A stretch of DNA of 64,000 nucleotides from Misgurnus anguillicaudatus (taxonomy: Eukaryota > Chordata > Actinopteri > Cypriniformes > Cobitidae). Of the stretch, positions 11,340-22,636 are shown in pieces. The stretch covers positions 5,696,001-5,760,000 of the forward strand of contig NC_073356.2 in NCBI RefSeq assembly GCF_027580225.2, written 5' to 3'. The notes under the pieces were generated by a model, which had not been told where the DNA came from, did no database searches, and worked only from the letters and a program-made list of their open reading frames with translations. The position numbers and the translations under genes are program-made. Position 1 is the first letter of the stretch; every line of letters starts with the position of its first letter.

Positions 11340-12505
11340 TATTATTATTGTTATAGGCGTGAAAACTTCTCACCAAACTGCAACTCCGGAGTGTGCAGTT
11401 GGCATTTTCCTAATGGAAAAGCTGCTGGGCCATCGCGATTTGCTTGGAACGAGGGGAGGACTTTCCAATTCCCTTACAACCTCTGCCGTCTTCCCAAAGG
11501 GAAGAAAGAAATGGTCCCTAGCAGCAGTGAGGATGAGGGAACAGATGCTGACATGGTAACTACAGATACCCCTAGTACTTCATCAAGCCTTGTGGCACTT
11601 GAGGTTGAGAATGCCATGCTGAAGGAAGATAATGACAAATTGAAAAAACAATTTTCCTTCAGTCTAATTTCTTCAAACCCTAAGAGAGTTCATTATTTAA
11701 CTGGATTGCCTGATGCTGCCACTGTCCTGTTTTTGGAAACTCTTCTTTCTAAATTCGACTTACAATATCATTCTGATTGGACTGTTCAAATGATGCCCCT
11801 AGTTAATCAATTGCTTCTGACCTTAAATGAAGCTTAAACTTAATTGCGGCCACGTAGACCTTGCAACAAGGTTTAACTTTACAGCCACAGTAAACAACAT
11901 CTTCATTACCATCATTAGTGCCCTGTATGATGTTTTGAATGTCGGTCGGCTTGAGAACAACATTCCCTCCACAGCCAAGAATCAAACATCACTGCCAGAC
12001 TGCTTCCAGCCCTTTCCTAACTGTAGGATGGTGCTTGACTGCACAATGTTTCCGTCTCTAACACAGAATGGCTTGACATGTAGTGTCACATGTACAGCCA
12101 GAACAAGGGACAAACCACACTTCAGGCTTTAAGTGTTGTTGCATCCAAATGGTGTTATTACCTTTGTCAGTGACTTGTATGGTGGGAGTGCCTCAGACAA
12201 GGCAATAACGTCTGACTGTGGACTTCTCCAACATTTACAACCAGGCGACATGGTTTCACAATTCGGGACATTTTGCCAGAAGGAGTTTCCCTGAACATCC
12301 CATCTTTCCTTGTGAATGGACAGTTCACACATGAGGTAGTGAGCCATAACAGACAAATCTCAAGAGCTAGGATACACGTGGAGTGACTGAAAGTGTTTCA
12401 AATTTTGGACCACATTCCATACCAGTTCAAACCAAATATCAACAAGATACTTAAAGTGTGCTCTTTTCTTACAAATTTACAAACACCAATTCTACATGAA
12501 ATAAA
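11340..12505 (+). pseudogene. Broken THAP/DDE_Tnp_4 transposase (Harbinger-like)
   Basis: 11391-11837 is open and reads a Cys-Ser-Trp-His-Phe THAP-like end, a Ser/Glu-rich linker with a short coiled segment, and a Leu-Thr-Gly-Leu-Pro helix-turn-helix region. After a frame change (11827-12132) it continues with a Leu-Pro-Asp-Cys-Phe ... Asn-Cys-Arg-Met-Val-Leu-Asp-Cys block, which in DDE_Tnp_4 transposases holds the first catalytic Asp. Then follow a stop at 12130, a Gly-Gly-Ser-Ala-Ser-Asp-Lys block, further stops, and Arg-Ala-Arg-Ile-His-Val-Glu near 12368-12388. The block order follows the family, but several stops and a frameshift make it non-functional. No clear TIRs were found around it. 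Confidence 0.65.
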
Positions 12506-12829
12506 ATGAGTAAATGGTCTTGTGCATATATGAATGTCTGCACATTTGCTTGCAGAAACTTGACACAAGCAGGTGACAGGTGTTAGCGCTGGTCAGGTGA
12601 GGGTTTCCTGGATCTGATGCCAGTAGTTGTGGAAGAGGGTCAACACTCACCTCAACTTCGTAAACCTTTCTCACGGATGCCTGGACTCTACCCTTAATTA
12701 TGCCACCTGAATGATGATCTACACTAACTACTCTGTTGGAGTTAAAAGAATTGAAACTCTTTTTGCCACCAAGGGTGCTTCCCTAAAGCAGGACATGACA
12801 GTAAATTTACTTTATTATTATTTTACTTT
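12506..12829. other. Intergenic, nothing recognised
   Basis: No supported ORF or repeat between the transposase relic and the LINE fragment. Confidence 0.35.
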
Positions 12830-12831
12830 AT

Positions 12832-13110
12832 TGTTCCCTTAGGGAAATTTTGTTGCTTGCATTTCACATGCACACGTACAGCACTGACATACACAATCAG
12901 CCATGTCTCTGTGATTGCTAGCACACAAGCATTTCTATATTCATGCAAGTAGCGTATATTTGCTGTTAATTCATTCATTTTACCCTTCAGGGACTGAGCA
13001 TTCATTAATAAAGTTGTGGACAGGGATAATTTACTTCCCAATGTTTTTAGTCTCTGGCGAATCCCACCTTTCTTTCCTCTTCTCCGTTTCCTTTTTGATT
13101 GAGTACTCAT
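12832..13110 (-). pseudogene. LINE fragment: start of an endonuclease-RT ORF, truncated
   Basis: Read on the minus strand, 13110 to about 12897 gives a Lys/Arg-rich start, then Leu-Met-Asn-Ala-Gln-Ser-Leu-Lys-Gly-Lys-Met-Asn-Glu-Leu and Ala-Ile-Thr-Glu-Thr-Trp-Leu. The N-R/Q-S-L...K...EL and ITETWL blocks are the first two motifs of the apurinic-type endonuclease of non-LTR retrotransposons (CR1/L2/Rex-like). The frame then runs into unrelated sequence, so everything after the first 60-70 residues is lost. The neighbouring TTCCCTTAGGGAAATTTTGT may be a LINE tail joined by internal deletion. Confidence 0.6.
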
Positions 13111-13612
13111 GTATTGTGAAAATTGCAGATAGCTTGGTATGCGTTGATAAAATGTTGTATCAGCATATTTACTGAACTGGAGTAAGAATTGCTGGCTATA
13201 CCGTTTTTCACACTTAATGCATTGATTAAATTACAGTTTTTCTCAAGTGCTGATTCACTATAACCAGGCTTTTGAACTAAAATTTCAAAACCATAGCGCA
13301 ATTTTTCGAGACGCACAATCATTTTGCTGAACTATAAACACTACTCCCCTGCTTTAACACATGTGTCAAATTTGGTGAACTTTTACTTTAAAACTCTACA
13401 CACAAATTTCTCACTTCTTACACCATCTGGTCATATGGAAAGCACTAGCATTCAATATGGTTCACTTAAGTCAGCACAGCTTAGGCTCAATTAGCAAACA
13501 ATTACCAAGGTGAAAACACTAAGAGTCAAAATTTAACACACATCAAGATCCTTCAATAGATAAAAGGGCCTGAATCAGTTCACTTTGAACAATATACACA
13601 AAGAAATTAAGG
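13111..13612. other. Intergenic, repeat-like start at 13231
   Basis: TACAGTTTTTCTCAAGTGCT near 13231 resembles TACAGTTTTTTCCAATTGCT at 14208, the flank of the Tc1/IS630-type relic. This stretch may be a decayed copy of the same family. No coding. Confidence 0.3.
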
Positions 13613-13616
13613 AATA

Positions 13617-13790
13617 GGTCGAGGAGGAGGAGGGAGAGAAAGAGGAGGCAGAGGAGGGAGTGAGGAGGAGGACGTGATGAAGGAGGAGGAAGAGGACATG
13701 GTGAAGGAGAAGGGAGATGACTTGGTGAAGAAGTAGGAAGAGGAGGAGGATGTGGTGAAAGAGGAGGAGGGAGACGAAGGGCAAGTTAAC
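13617..13790 (+). repeat. Purine (GAGGA)-rich low-complexity tract
   Basis: About 170 bp that is almost all A/G on the plus strand, built of GAGGAGGAG and GAAGAGGA units. The strand asymmetry could allow triplex DNA. Open frames on the other strand (Ser/Pro/Leu repeats) are composition artefacts. Confidence 0.8.
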
Positions 13791-13804
13791 AAGCACAAAG
13801 GGAT

Positions 13805-14203
13805 AGTTACAACATTTTTTGTGACATTCTCACGGATCTCCGCATTTTTCCGTGGCATTTTCATGGATTGGTTACTCAACTGCTTTTTCCTATTTTCAAG
13901 CCATTGTCGCTTCGGTTTAGGGTTAGATTTGGTGTTTGCGTTAGTATGTCACTTTAAGTATTGGTTTATACTATTTTTTCTGCTTTATTCTTTTATATTT
14001 TCTAAACTTTAAACAATTGTTGCCTGGGTTGGAGTTGGGTTTGTGTAAGGATGTCATTTTATGTAAATCTAACCCAAAACAGAAGCGACAATGGTAAGAA
14101 AATAGGACAAAACAGTTGAGTAACCAATCCGTGAGAATGTCACGAAGAAAAACAGTCCATGGCAGGGCCACGGAAAAATTAGCGAAAAATTTGTGAGATC
14201 ACT
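13805..14203. mobile_element. Foldback MITE, CACGGA family, copy A
   Basis: The left arm (TTCTCACGGATCTCCGCATT, GGTTACTCAACTG, GCTTCGGTTTAGGGTTAG) is answered by the right arm (CTAACCCAAAACAGAAGCG, CAGTTGAGTAACCAATCCG, ending TTTGTGAGATC). Same family as 32040-33118 and 38771-39766. Non-coding, able to form a long hairpin. Confidence 0.7.
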
Positions 14204-14206
14204 GTT

Positions 14207-15115
14207 TACAGTTTTTTCCAATTGCTAACACACAATTTTGCAAACTAGTCTGGTTTTATCAAAAAACATAACACAATTTACAAAACCACACACCCAAATA
14301 GCAAAATACCACATATATCCTGCAAAATGAAGCACTTCAACCGAAACTACATATAACATTATCAAAATCAAACTTTGACACAAATTGGAACACACTTCAT
14401 TCATATTTCCAGATTTTTGTCTAACCAACAACACACAGTTAGGCATAATGAAAAGTGCACTTTTCTTTAGTATGCTTTGCCATAATACTAAAATATGTAT
14501 TAGATTGTTCACATGCACAAAAATATTTGCAGATACACACACATGCTGTTGAATTTTTTTATTTTTCACCAAGCAAGTCATAACGCCTCGTCCACATCAC
14601 AGGCAATATATTCTCTTGCCAGAGATCGAGGGAAGAAGCACCTTGAGAGCCTTGTCCATCCCTAAATTGCACCAACATCAATCTCATCATATGTCTCTTC
14701 CATAGTCTGCAAAAGAGGCAAGCGCACAAAGGGCTGGTGGTCATATACCTTCCATATAACTCTTCTATGGGGTTCAAAACTGGCAAGTATGGTGGGAGGT
14801 ATTGCACGATAAATGTTTGGTAGTCAGCAAACCAGTTTTGGACTGGAGCTACACGATGAAAGCTCACGTTGTGCCATACTACAACATACCGGTTTCTTTG
14901 GTCTGCATCATTCATACACTCTGATGGTATGAGAATGTTGTGGAGTCTTTCTAGAAATGTGAGAATATGGGCTGTGTTGTATCAAGGTTGGCATGACGGT
15001 GAAGGACACCATCCATATTGGAGATGGCGGCACTCATTGTGATGTTCCCACCACGTTAGCCAGGAACATCTATAATGGCTCTGTGGCCAATGACATACCT
15101 GTGGTCTTTTCTAGT
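14207..15115 (-). pseudogene. Tc1/IS630-type DDE transposase relic
   Basis: On the minus strand from about 15110 the residues read Ala-Ile-Ile-Asp-Val-Pro-Gly, Gly-Gly-Asn-Ile-Thr-Met, Leu-His-Arg-His-Ala. After a gap with stops, 14915-14559 is open: Trp-His-Asn-Val-Ser-Phe-His, then Leu-Pro-Pro-Tyr-Leu-Pro-Val-Leu-Asn-Pro-Ile-Glu-Glu. This is the second half of an IS630/Tc1/mariner-superfamily catalytic core as found in fish. The family normally has Asp where this copy has His in Trp-X-Asn, so a catalytic residue is lost. With the internal stops the copy is dead. The flank at 14208 (TACAGTTTTTTCCAATTGCT) may be one terminus. Confidence 0.7.
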
Positions 15116-15540
15116 GCTTACATCCTGATTGAAGTGTTAACAATTAACCATTCAGGTGTTTGGGCAGGTGGCACATATATTGGCCATTTAGCTCGTGTAG
15201 TGTCATTTTAAATGGTAGTGTTTTGAAAAGGCAAACATGTGACTTTATGTCAGATTGTTGTATCTTGTGCAGAGAACCGTGTTCAGTGCATTTAAAAAGT
15301 GCCATTGTGAATTGCAAAATGTGTGTAAAGCAGGAAATTAGCTTTTTCGCTTCGAAAGCCGGCATTATCTGTTACTGAGAAGCTACTTGCTCTTCTGGGA
15401 ATGATTGCTGAAGTTGAATGACAAGCAGTACTAACACAGCGGACGCTCGCAGTATTCCACTGCTCTGCATCTTTTTTGTTTTGAGTTTAGTGTGTGCGTT
15501 GCCTCTCCCTGTGCGCATCATCAGCTGAGCACCTAAAGAG
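15116..15540. other. Unassigned sequence leading into the DIRS relic
   Basis: No repeat terminus was seen. The GC content rises from about 15500, where DIRS-like coding remnants begin. Confidence 0.3.
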
Positions 15541-15639
15541 TGATTTCCCTAAAAGGGTGATACGTGAGAGCTCTGTGTCTTTTTAAAGACAGCCACTCTC
15601 TCGTAAATTCGAAGATCAGCATCCTTTTCAGGATAGCTT

Positions 15640-16910
15640 TTCGTCTGTGCGATCTTGGATGCGAGAAGTATAAGGGCTCCAGTGATGGTCACGAGCGCTG
15701 TCTTCGTGCTTGGGCATCGAGCACTCCGAGGCTGCGTTCGTGGAGAGTTTTTGTTCTCTCTGTGAGAGCATAACCCTCTTGGATTGCGGAGATGACTGTC
15801 GTTTCTATGGGAACGATGTCCGCGCCTTTGCAGTGCTGACGCCGCCATGGTGCAGCTGTCAAGCGCTCGCAGGACGCTCTTCGCATCACTACGCTGAGTA
15901 GGACGGAGGATGCGTCCTCCACCTACCGGCCTTCTCATCCTCAGCCGGTTGAGGCTCCGGTGGAGACTGCAGAGTCATGTTCTACGATTTCTGCCGAATC
16001 CATTGGACCTCCTTCTGGTCCCGTCACTTCTGCAGCATCAGAGGGGTGCCCATTTTTTCCCTCCGAGGCAGAGTCGTCCCGGAGATGGCGGCCGTGCCCA
16101 CTCGAGCGGCGGAAACAGTAGAGTTGGAGGGGTTAACCCCTCTCTGCCCGAACCGTCCCACCCACATGATTGGTACACTTTGGAGCTGCTCGGGCCTCTT
16201 GGTCCTCACCTCCTGTGCCTTTCTTTCCCGACAGCACGAAGAGCTGAAATGATTGGCGGCCGTCTCGGCCGTTCAGCTTTCACCCCTCACCAACGGAGCC
16301 GCTAAGGGCGGGGAGTGGACCCCTTCAGTGGAGCGGGGGGTTGCGATGCAGCTGCGTTCCTGGAGGGACCACCCAACCCTTCCCTCCCGCTTCAGCCCTG
16401 CACGCAATAATGTGCTGCAGGTTCACCAAGCAAAGACTTTAGAGATTTACGGGGGAGGCTGCGACCTTCAGTCGTGCAATGTCCACCACAGTGGTTCAAG
16501 ATCGTCACCTTTGGCTGTGTCTGGCTGACATTATGGGCGCAGACGAGAACAACTCCCTGAATGCTCCTGTCTCACAGACCGGCCTCTTCGGCGAGCCCGG
16601 GGAGTCGTACAGCTCCGCTGCGCAGACTAAGGCGATCTCCTAGGTCGTGCCCCGGCGGAAGAGAGCTGCCCTTGGTCCACCAACGCCGGCTCCTCAGTCT
16701 GCCTCTCGCCATCGGCTTCCTGCGACGGCCTCCTCCGTTCCCCTCCTCGGACCCCATCTCGGCAGCGCAGGGGAACAGGTCGTCAGCAGCTCGCTCCGCC
16801 CGCTTAGCCGCTTCCCGTGAAAATTGGGAGTTTGAGTGGCCAGAGACGGGCGACCCGAAATGGCAGAGGATCACTCTTCAGGAGACGGTGATTCGCTCCT
16901 TCCCCCGGTA
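15640..16910 (+). pseudogene. DIRS gag remnant
   Basis: In shifting frames: a Gly-His-Glu-Arg-Cys then Leu-Gly-Ile-Glu-His...Cys-Ser-Leu-Cys-Glu-Ser block near 15690-15775, as in the Cys/His N-terminal domain of fish DIRS gag, then a Pro/Ser-rich region, then Glu-Trp-Pro-Glu-Thr near 16835. Several frame changes and stops. Non-functional. Confidence 0.5.
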
Positions 16911-17159
16911 GAGGGTCAGGTGGAGAATCCTTGGTTTGCATGTACGATTTATTGGCGTGTTTTACAAGAGCGTTGGGCTGTATATTTGGGACTTGTACGC
17001 TCCGCTATGGAGATGCGAGGGAAGGATGTATTAGCCGGCAACGACAACATTGCGACTGTTGCGTTATCAGCCGTTACGGTGGTTTTTGGACCTTCTTTCT
17101 CAAGGAGGGGGCATATTATGGCACCCGCGCCCCGACCTGTGGGAGCTCCATGTATGGTC

Positions 17160-19168
17160 GTTGAGCGCGCACAAGGTTTAGGTGATTTATCGCAAGCGGT
17201 ATCTAACACCATCAACGCGGCACGAGCACCGTCTACAAGACGGGCTTACACGCTTAAATGAAACCTTTTTGTCACCTAGTGCTTTTCGCAAAGCAAGGAC
17301 CCCATAGAATGCCCCATTAACATTGTGCTTTTATATCTTCAATATAGGTTAAATGGTAGGCTGTCACCCTCCGCCATTAAAGTTGATATCGCCGCTATTG
17401 CTCATCACTCACTTATCAACGGCAGATCAGTTGGCCAGCATGATTTGGTTATTAGATTTTAAGAGGCGCTCGCAGGCTAAACCCCTCACGCCCTCCCTCT
17501 ATTCCTCCCTGGGACCTGTCCATGGTGCTGAAAGCCCTACAGGGACCCCCGTTCGAGCCTTTGCAGTCTGCGAGTCTGAAGTTTTTGTCAATGAAAACTC
17601 TGACCCTGCTAGCATTAGCTTCCGTGAAGAGAGTAGGAGATTTACATGCATTCTCTGTTGACGATTCGTGCCTTCAGTTTGGTCCTGCTGTCTCGAGCGT
17701 AACACTGAGACCCAGACCAGGCTACGTGCCCAAAGTTCCCACCACTCCCTTCAGAGATCAGGTGATGAGCTTGCAAGCGCTGCCCCCGGAGGAGACAGAC
17801 CCAACCATGGCTTTGTTGTGCCCCGTACGCGCACTGCGACTCTACGTGGTTCCCACGCAAAGCCTCAGGACCTCAGACCAGCTCTTTGTTTGTTATGGTG
17901 GTCAGCAGAAAGGGAAAGCTGTCACTAAGCAGAGGATGTCTCATTGGATAGTTGATACTATCGCCCTGGCTTATAATCTGCAGGGTATTTCTTGCCCCTT
18001 TAATTGAGAGCGCACTCCACACGGAGTGTTGCTTCATCTTGGGCTCTCGCTTGTGGTTCCTCGCTAACAGACATCTGCAGAGCTGCTGGTTGGGCGACAC
18101 CCAATGTTGGGTGTAACTAGTTACTAAGTAATTAGTTACTGTAATTTAATTACTTTTTCCTTGAAAAAGTAAAGTAAGGGATTACTTTTATTTTTCTTGT
18201 AATCTAATTACAGTTACTTCTGATGTAACTAAATACTGTGTATGGACTGTAAAACAATTATGCATACTATAATACAATAGTGGATTTAGCATGGTTTTAG
18301 TTTACAATTGTCACAATTAACTGGTTAATTATTAGCATTATTAATAATTAGATGTTGGCTGTTTATAAAAACTTAATAACACATATTAATGCCTGATTCT
18401 GCAAAACCTTATTCTATATCCTTAACCCTCCCCATTTCTACCAATACTTAAAATGAACAACTTCTTTGGTATTAATATGCAGTAGTATATGGAGTATATT
18501 GAGGCAAAAGTTGTTAATAGTTAGTTTATAGGGAGAATTAAGTGGGACCAGAATAATTGATGTACTTTTATATATTATTTCTTCAAGCCATTTCAAGCCT
18601 TTCCTTGTATAATGTACTAAATAGGATTTCGAAAGTAATTAGTAATAAGTAATTAAATACTTTTTGGAGAGAGTATTTGTAAAGTAATCTAATTACATGA
18701 TTAAAGATGTAATTAGTAACTAGTAATTAATTACTTTTTTTGAGTAACTTACTCAACACTGGCGACACCTAATACGTTTATTAGATTTTACAGTGTTCGT
18801 ATCGAGCCTGTATCCTCTCGTGTTTTTTCCTCACCAGGGAGAGCACGGAGAGCAGACTCGCAAGTCGGCTTGCAGCCTTCGACTGATGCTCCATAGCAGT
18901 GTCAGTATGGAAGGCCTTCAGAGCAAAAATGCGTAATGGTTTGAATTGTTCTTCCTCCGCTGCCTTGGCAGCCTATGTTGCGGAGCATTGGCTGTCACCC
19001 TTTCACAAGCTGTATCCTCGCAAACCTACGTGTCTGGCTCGGGCTCCACATTGCGTCCAGCCGGGTTCCTTTGTGAGTATTTTCCGTGGGGTTAATCCTA
19101 CTATCCCACGTTTCCCTCAGTTTCCCTTTGCTTACACAGCTAAGGCTGTCTTATTCCTCAACTACGGT
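17160..19168 (+). pseudogene. DIRS tyrosine recombinase, broken and interrupted
   Basis: 17160-17260 reads the Ala-Pro-Ser-Thr-Arg-Arg N-terminal helix but ends at TGA 17260, probably a former Trp. 17522-18005 carries the catalytic-Arg region (Ser-Val-Lys-Arg-Val-Gly-Asp-Leu). A one-base frame change near 18000 follows, then the His-Ser-Thr-Arg box (His 18013-18015, Arg 18022-18024). A 660-bp hAT MITE interrupts the frame at 18102. After it Phe-Ile-Arg-Phe-Tyr puts the nucleophile Tyr at 18789-18791. All four recombinase residues can still be found, but the gene cannot be expressed as one protein. Confidence 0.75.
18102..18761. mobile_element. hAT MITE inside the DIRS recombinase
   Basis: GCGACACC occurs at 18094-18101 and 18762-18769, an exact 8-bp duplication. 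Ends CAATGTTGGG and CTCAACACTG are imperfect inverted repeats of the CAGTGTTG type. The subterminal regions are full of AGTAATTA/TAATTACT, as in the larger relative at 36458-38748. Non-autonomous. Confidence 0.9.
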
Positions 19169-19442
19169 TGACTTTCGCCCACCTATAGCCCTATAGCCCT
19201 TAACGGCTTCTGCAGCGTTCCTATACCGCTCAGATAGGGCGCTTCCCAGTCGGTGGCACTACTGTGGGGTTAAAGGAACATCTAGTGCCCGGCCTTCTGC
19301 CTTAAAACCTAATTCTCCTTCTCCTTAAGTGGAACCGAAGGGCTTTACGCAGACACTGGAAGAGGTCAGCCCTCAGTGGCGTTTTGGTAGGGATTCCCAA
19401 TTCGTCGTTCACGATGTGACGTCGTAGTGACCGACTGAAAGG

Positions 19443-19791
19443 GAACGTCTCGGTTACGTATGTAACCCTCGTTCCCTGAAGGAGGGAACGGAGACGTCAC
19501 GTCCCGTCGCCACAGGGCTGCTCCCTGCTGTTTATCAGCCGGTCACACTTTCCGGCTTTCTCAGCGAAATGAAGCTAATTTCCATATTTGCACCTGCTGC
19601 TTATATACGCACCTGGCGTGGGGCGGCGCCAGCATTATGCAAATATCTGAATGCCAAGTTCATTGGCGTTTTAGTAGTATACGAAGCAGATTGGTCTCTC
19701 TAAGCGAGTTCCCAATTCGTTGGTCACGACGTGACGTCTCCGTTCCCTCCTTCAGGGAACGAGGGTTACATATACGTAACCGAGACGTTCT
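19443..19791. repeat. DIRS-type terminal palindrome
   Basis: Near-perfect inverted ends of about 58 bp: GAACGTCTCGGTTACGTATG at 19443 and its complement ending at 19791, differing by a 2-bp insertion. A related terminal sequence lies inside the elements at 43407-44093 and 53322-58839. Confidence 0.7.
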
Positions 19792-20174
19792 AGACCATCT
19801 TTTTCTAACATTGGTAGAATCTAACCTTGCAGCAATATCAGTCCCAAACTATTTCTGTAGCTTCTATAGTTTCTGGATAAATGGACTAACTTGTTCTTTA
19901 ACAATTCTTACAGATATTTAGAGGAAGGGCCAAGCTTCTACTTCTACAATCTCTAGATGAACTGACTAAATTGTTTAACAATTTCTACAAACTCCATAAA
20001 AATGACCACGCCTAAAATGATTACTAATGCTACACTATGAACATTGGCCTGCTTCAAAGTTTCACTCACCGAATTAAGATTTTTAAGACAAAGTCATCAA
20101 AGAAGTTGTTTCCACAAACACAGTCCACATAGTTTATTTATCTTCAGTAATCTTCATCAACAGCCACACTAATA
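19792..20174. other. Intergenic, nothing recognised
   Basis: AT-rich; no repeat ends or supported ORF. Confidence 0.35.
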
Positions 20175-21932
20175 GGTCATTCTATGAAAATGGTGGCTTT
20201 TTTGAACTAACAACTTTTTAAAATTTTAATTCCTTTTTTATACCAAAACTTATAGTCAGATAATAGTTAACCTCTTAACATTATAAATCAACTTAAATGA
20301 CAGCTTAATGTATTTTTATATTTTTACTACATTACATTAAAAAATGCTTGTGCTGCTTTTTTGGCACTGGTGTTACCTATATTTTAGATAATAATAATTA
20401 TAATAATTTGTTACATTTATATAGCGCTTTTCTCAGTGCTCAAAGCACTTTACATATGAATGGGGGAATCTCCTCAACCACCACCAATGTGCAGCATCCA
20501 CCTGGATGATGCGACGGCAGCCATATTGCGCCAGAACGCCCACCACACACCAGCTTATTAGTGGAGAGGAGACAGAGTGATATAGCCAATTAGTATGAGG
20601 GATGATTAGTAGGCCAAAGGGCAAGTTAGATGACAATTCAGGCTTCCCAGAATGTAATTTGACCATTTAATTTGCATACATAATAAAAGTCAGAAAAAGT
20701 TAATGTAATATTAAGAAATTGTCTTGATTAGTAATAATTTACTTTAAACAGGCATGCGTAAAGTTCTATTGTGTGACCTTTTTCTATTTCTACCATTGTG
20801 TTTTTTGTTGTAACTGTAGAAATAATTGAGGTTGAGTGATCAAAATTGAATGATGATATCCTTAAAATGCTTATTAATGAATGCAGCAACAGTTAGGTAG
20901 ATACAAAAACCATATTCTATGAAACTGGGAAACTCTGATGCCAGAAAACCAATATGCCATGCGGTAACACCAGTGACGCAATGTAACACCAGTGACGCAA
21001 AGTGAAACCAATGACAAAAGGAAAGCAATATTATGTGTTTACAATATTAAAACAGTAATGAAATGCTAACAAGTCTTCATTAGTATAATTTTTGAGGCTT
21101 TTATTAAACCTTATGTTGATAAAAAGTTCTGGTGTTATTGATTGTCACTGGTGTTATCGTCATGTCACTGGTGTTACCAGCAGCAACAGTAACACCAGTG
21201 ACGATAACACCAGTGACAAATCTGCAGACACAATGGCATATCTAAGATTGCGGCCACAGTAGCTCAAACCACACTTTTTAAATTGTAAATAAATCACTTA
21301 ATCATGCAATTTGAAAAATGCTATTAATAAAATTTCCTTTCCCCTTACTATAAATTGTAGAACACCAGTGACACATCTTAAGTCCTCGCATGAAATTATC
21401 AAATTATTTATCAAATTGCTAAAAGATGAGGAGAGAGTGCACACTCACTATGTGCTTTTCAAAACAGCCATGCCTACAATGAATGTTTGACCTAGGAAGA
21501 AGTTGGCAAGGATGTTGATTTTTTTTCAAAGTGATGGTTTTTATAAATTGTAACACCAGTGACATGAAATTGAAGGACAGGTATTTCCTTTTTTATAATA
21601 TTTAGTTGATATTTTAGTTTTTTAAGTAGTCCACTAAATAACTGTACTACTTCCCTTTGTATTATGACATTTAAAGTGGAAGAATAAATATGTCACTAAA
21701 CCACGACTCCTGACCCGAGGGACAAGCCAATTTCATGGTACTGACCGTGTTCTACAATATATATAAAAATGGTTTGCAATATAGCTGTCTTACATTGAGT
21801 TTTTTTTTATAATAAAAAAACTCAATTAAAACAAAAAAAAACATATTTTTTGTGTCATTATCTGACAATTTTAAGTATTTTTCCTGGTGGCTGGGGCTGG
21901 GACAGGAAAGCCACCATTTTCATAGAATGACC
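20175..21932. mobile_element. 1.76-kb element with perfect 26-bp TIRs and a repeated ACACCAGTGAC motif
   Basis: 20175-20200 (starting GGTCATTCTATGAAAATG) is an exact inverted copy of 21907-21932. No convincing duplication flanks it. The interior has about nine copies of (TA)ACACCAGTGAC in both orientations: near 20368, 20965, 20983, 21145, 21163, 21191, 21204, 21361 and 21552. No transposase is seen, so it is non-autonomous. A truncated SINE/CR1 tail (20387-20633) is nested in it. The superfamily is not recognised. Confidence 0.75.
20387..20633 (-). mobile_element. 5'-truncated SINE3/CR1-type tail copy
   Basis: The ATT-rich start, the GCGCTATATAAATGTAAC hairpin (minus strand) and about 240 bp match 10231-10480, including the ACCACCACCAATGTGCA block. 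The 5S head is absent. Confidence 0.75.
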
Positions 21933-22151
21933 CTCATGAGACACTCCCGGTAAACATCTGTTTCAAGCATATCTCTCCACTTCTTAACACATACAAGCAA
22001 TTCAGGAGAACCAAACTTTTTGAATCCACTAACTGCCTCAAGCAAAACTCTTGGATGTCTTGTAGAGAGTCTATGCCTGCAAACTTTGCATATTTTTGAG
22101 AATCCAATGTTTAGCTGATCATGATAACTGGTCATTATTATCCACGTGAAC
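21933..22151. other. Unassigned flank of the retrotransposon
   Basis: Together with 27219-27420 this was continuous DNA before the Ty3/gypsy insertion. A 77-residue frame is open on the minus strand (22153-21920), but no family is recognised and it does not stay open across the empty site. Confidence 0.3.
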
Positions 22152-22156
22152 ACGAC

Positions 22157-22556
22157 TGTAAGGATTGCTCAGGAATACAGGGATCCATTTTGCGGTGTTT
22201 ATTAAAACAAACCAATCTGGCAAACAAATCCAAGACGTTAGGCAGAAGAGTAATCAATGTACAGGCAGGCAGATCAAACACAGATAGGCAGTCCAAACCA
22301 GGCAAACAAAACAAAGGGTAGATCCAAAGGCAGAGAAACAGATAAACAGGCAGATGGTCACAACAACAGGCAGTCAGAATAATACACAGTAAACGCTCGG
22401 TATGCAGGGGTAAGCTGGCAATACTTCGCGCTAGCCCTAAGCTAGCTTGAAACTTAAATAGGGACAAACAGGAAACAGTCAGAGAAGCAGAGGGCGGCGC
22501 CAAGTTAGTACTCCGGCGAGGGCTCCCTCTGGCGGCGTGGCGGTATGGACGTTACA
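22157..22556 (-). repeat. 3' LTR of the Ty3/gypsy element
   Basis: 400 bp, bounded by TGTAAGGATT and GGACGTTACA on the plus strand. Indistinguishable by eye from 26814-27213. Confidence 0.93.
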
Positions 22557-22636
22557 GAATCCCCCTCTCTAGGAGCGCCTCCTGGCGCTCTACGGGGCCT
22601 CCCTCTGGGGCGTGGTGCAGGACGGTCAGGTCTGGC

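Larger units (their letters stand above)
15540..19791 (+). mobile_element. Decayed DIRS retrotransposon, internally deleted
   Basis: GC-rich block with gag-like remnants (about 15640-16900), a tyrosine recombinase (YR) pseudogene (17160-19168) and palindromic DIRS-type terminal sequence (19443-19791). DIRS elements normally carry gag, RT-RNase H and a YR that integrates circular DNA without duplications. Here gag runs almost directly into YR, with no YxDD-bearing region between, so RT-RNase H has been lost. No left terminal repeat is visible, so the copy is also 5'-truncated. Stops and frameshifts are everywhere. A hAT MITE sits in the YR. Confidence 0.75.

Noticed and set aside
13575..13879. 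Ser/Pro/Leu-rich minus-strand ORFs
   Set aside because: Composition artefact of the purine-rich plus strand.
15540..19791. Phage-type integrase as evidence of horizontal transfer
   Set aside because: The tyrosine recombinase motifs, gag-like Cys/His block and terminal palindrome fit a eukaryotic DIRS retroelement.
21920..22153. 77-residue minus-strand ORF beside the retrotransposon
   Set aside because: It stops when the pre-insertion sequence is followed to 27219, starts within a repeat end, and matches no family that I know.
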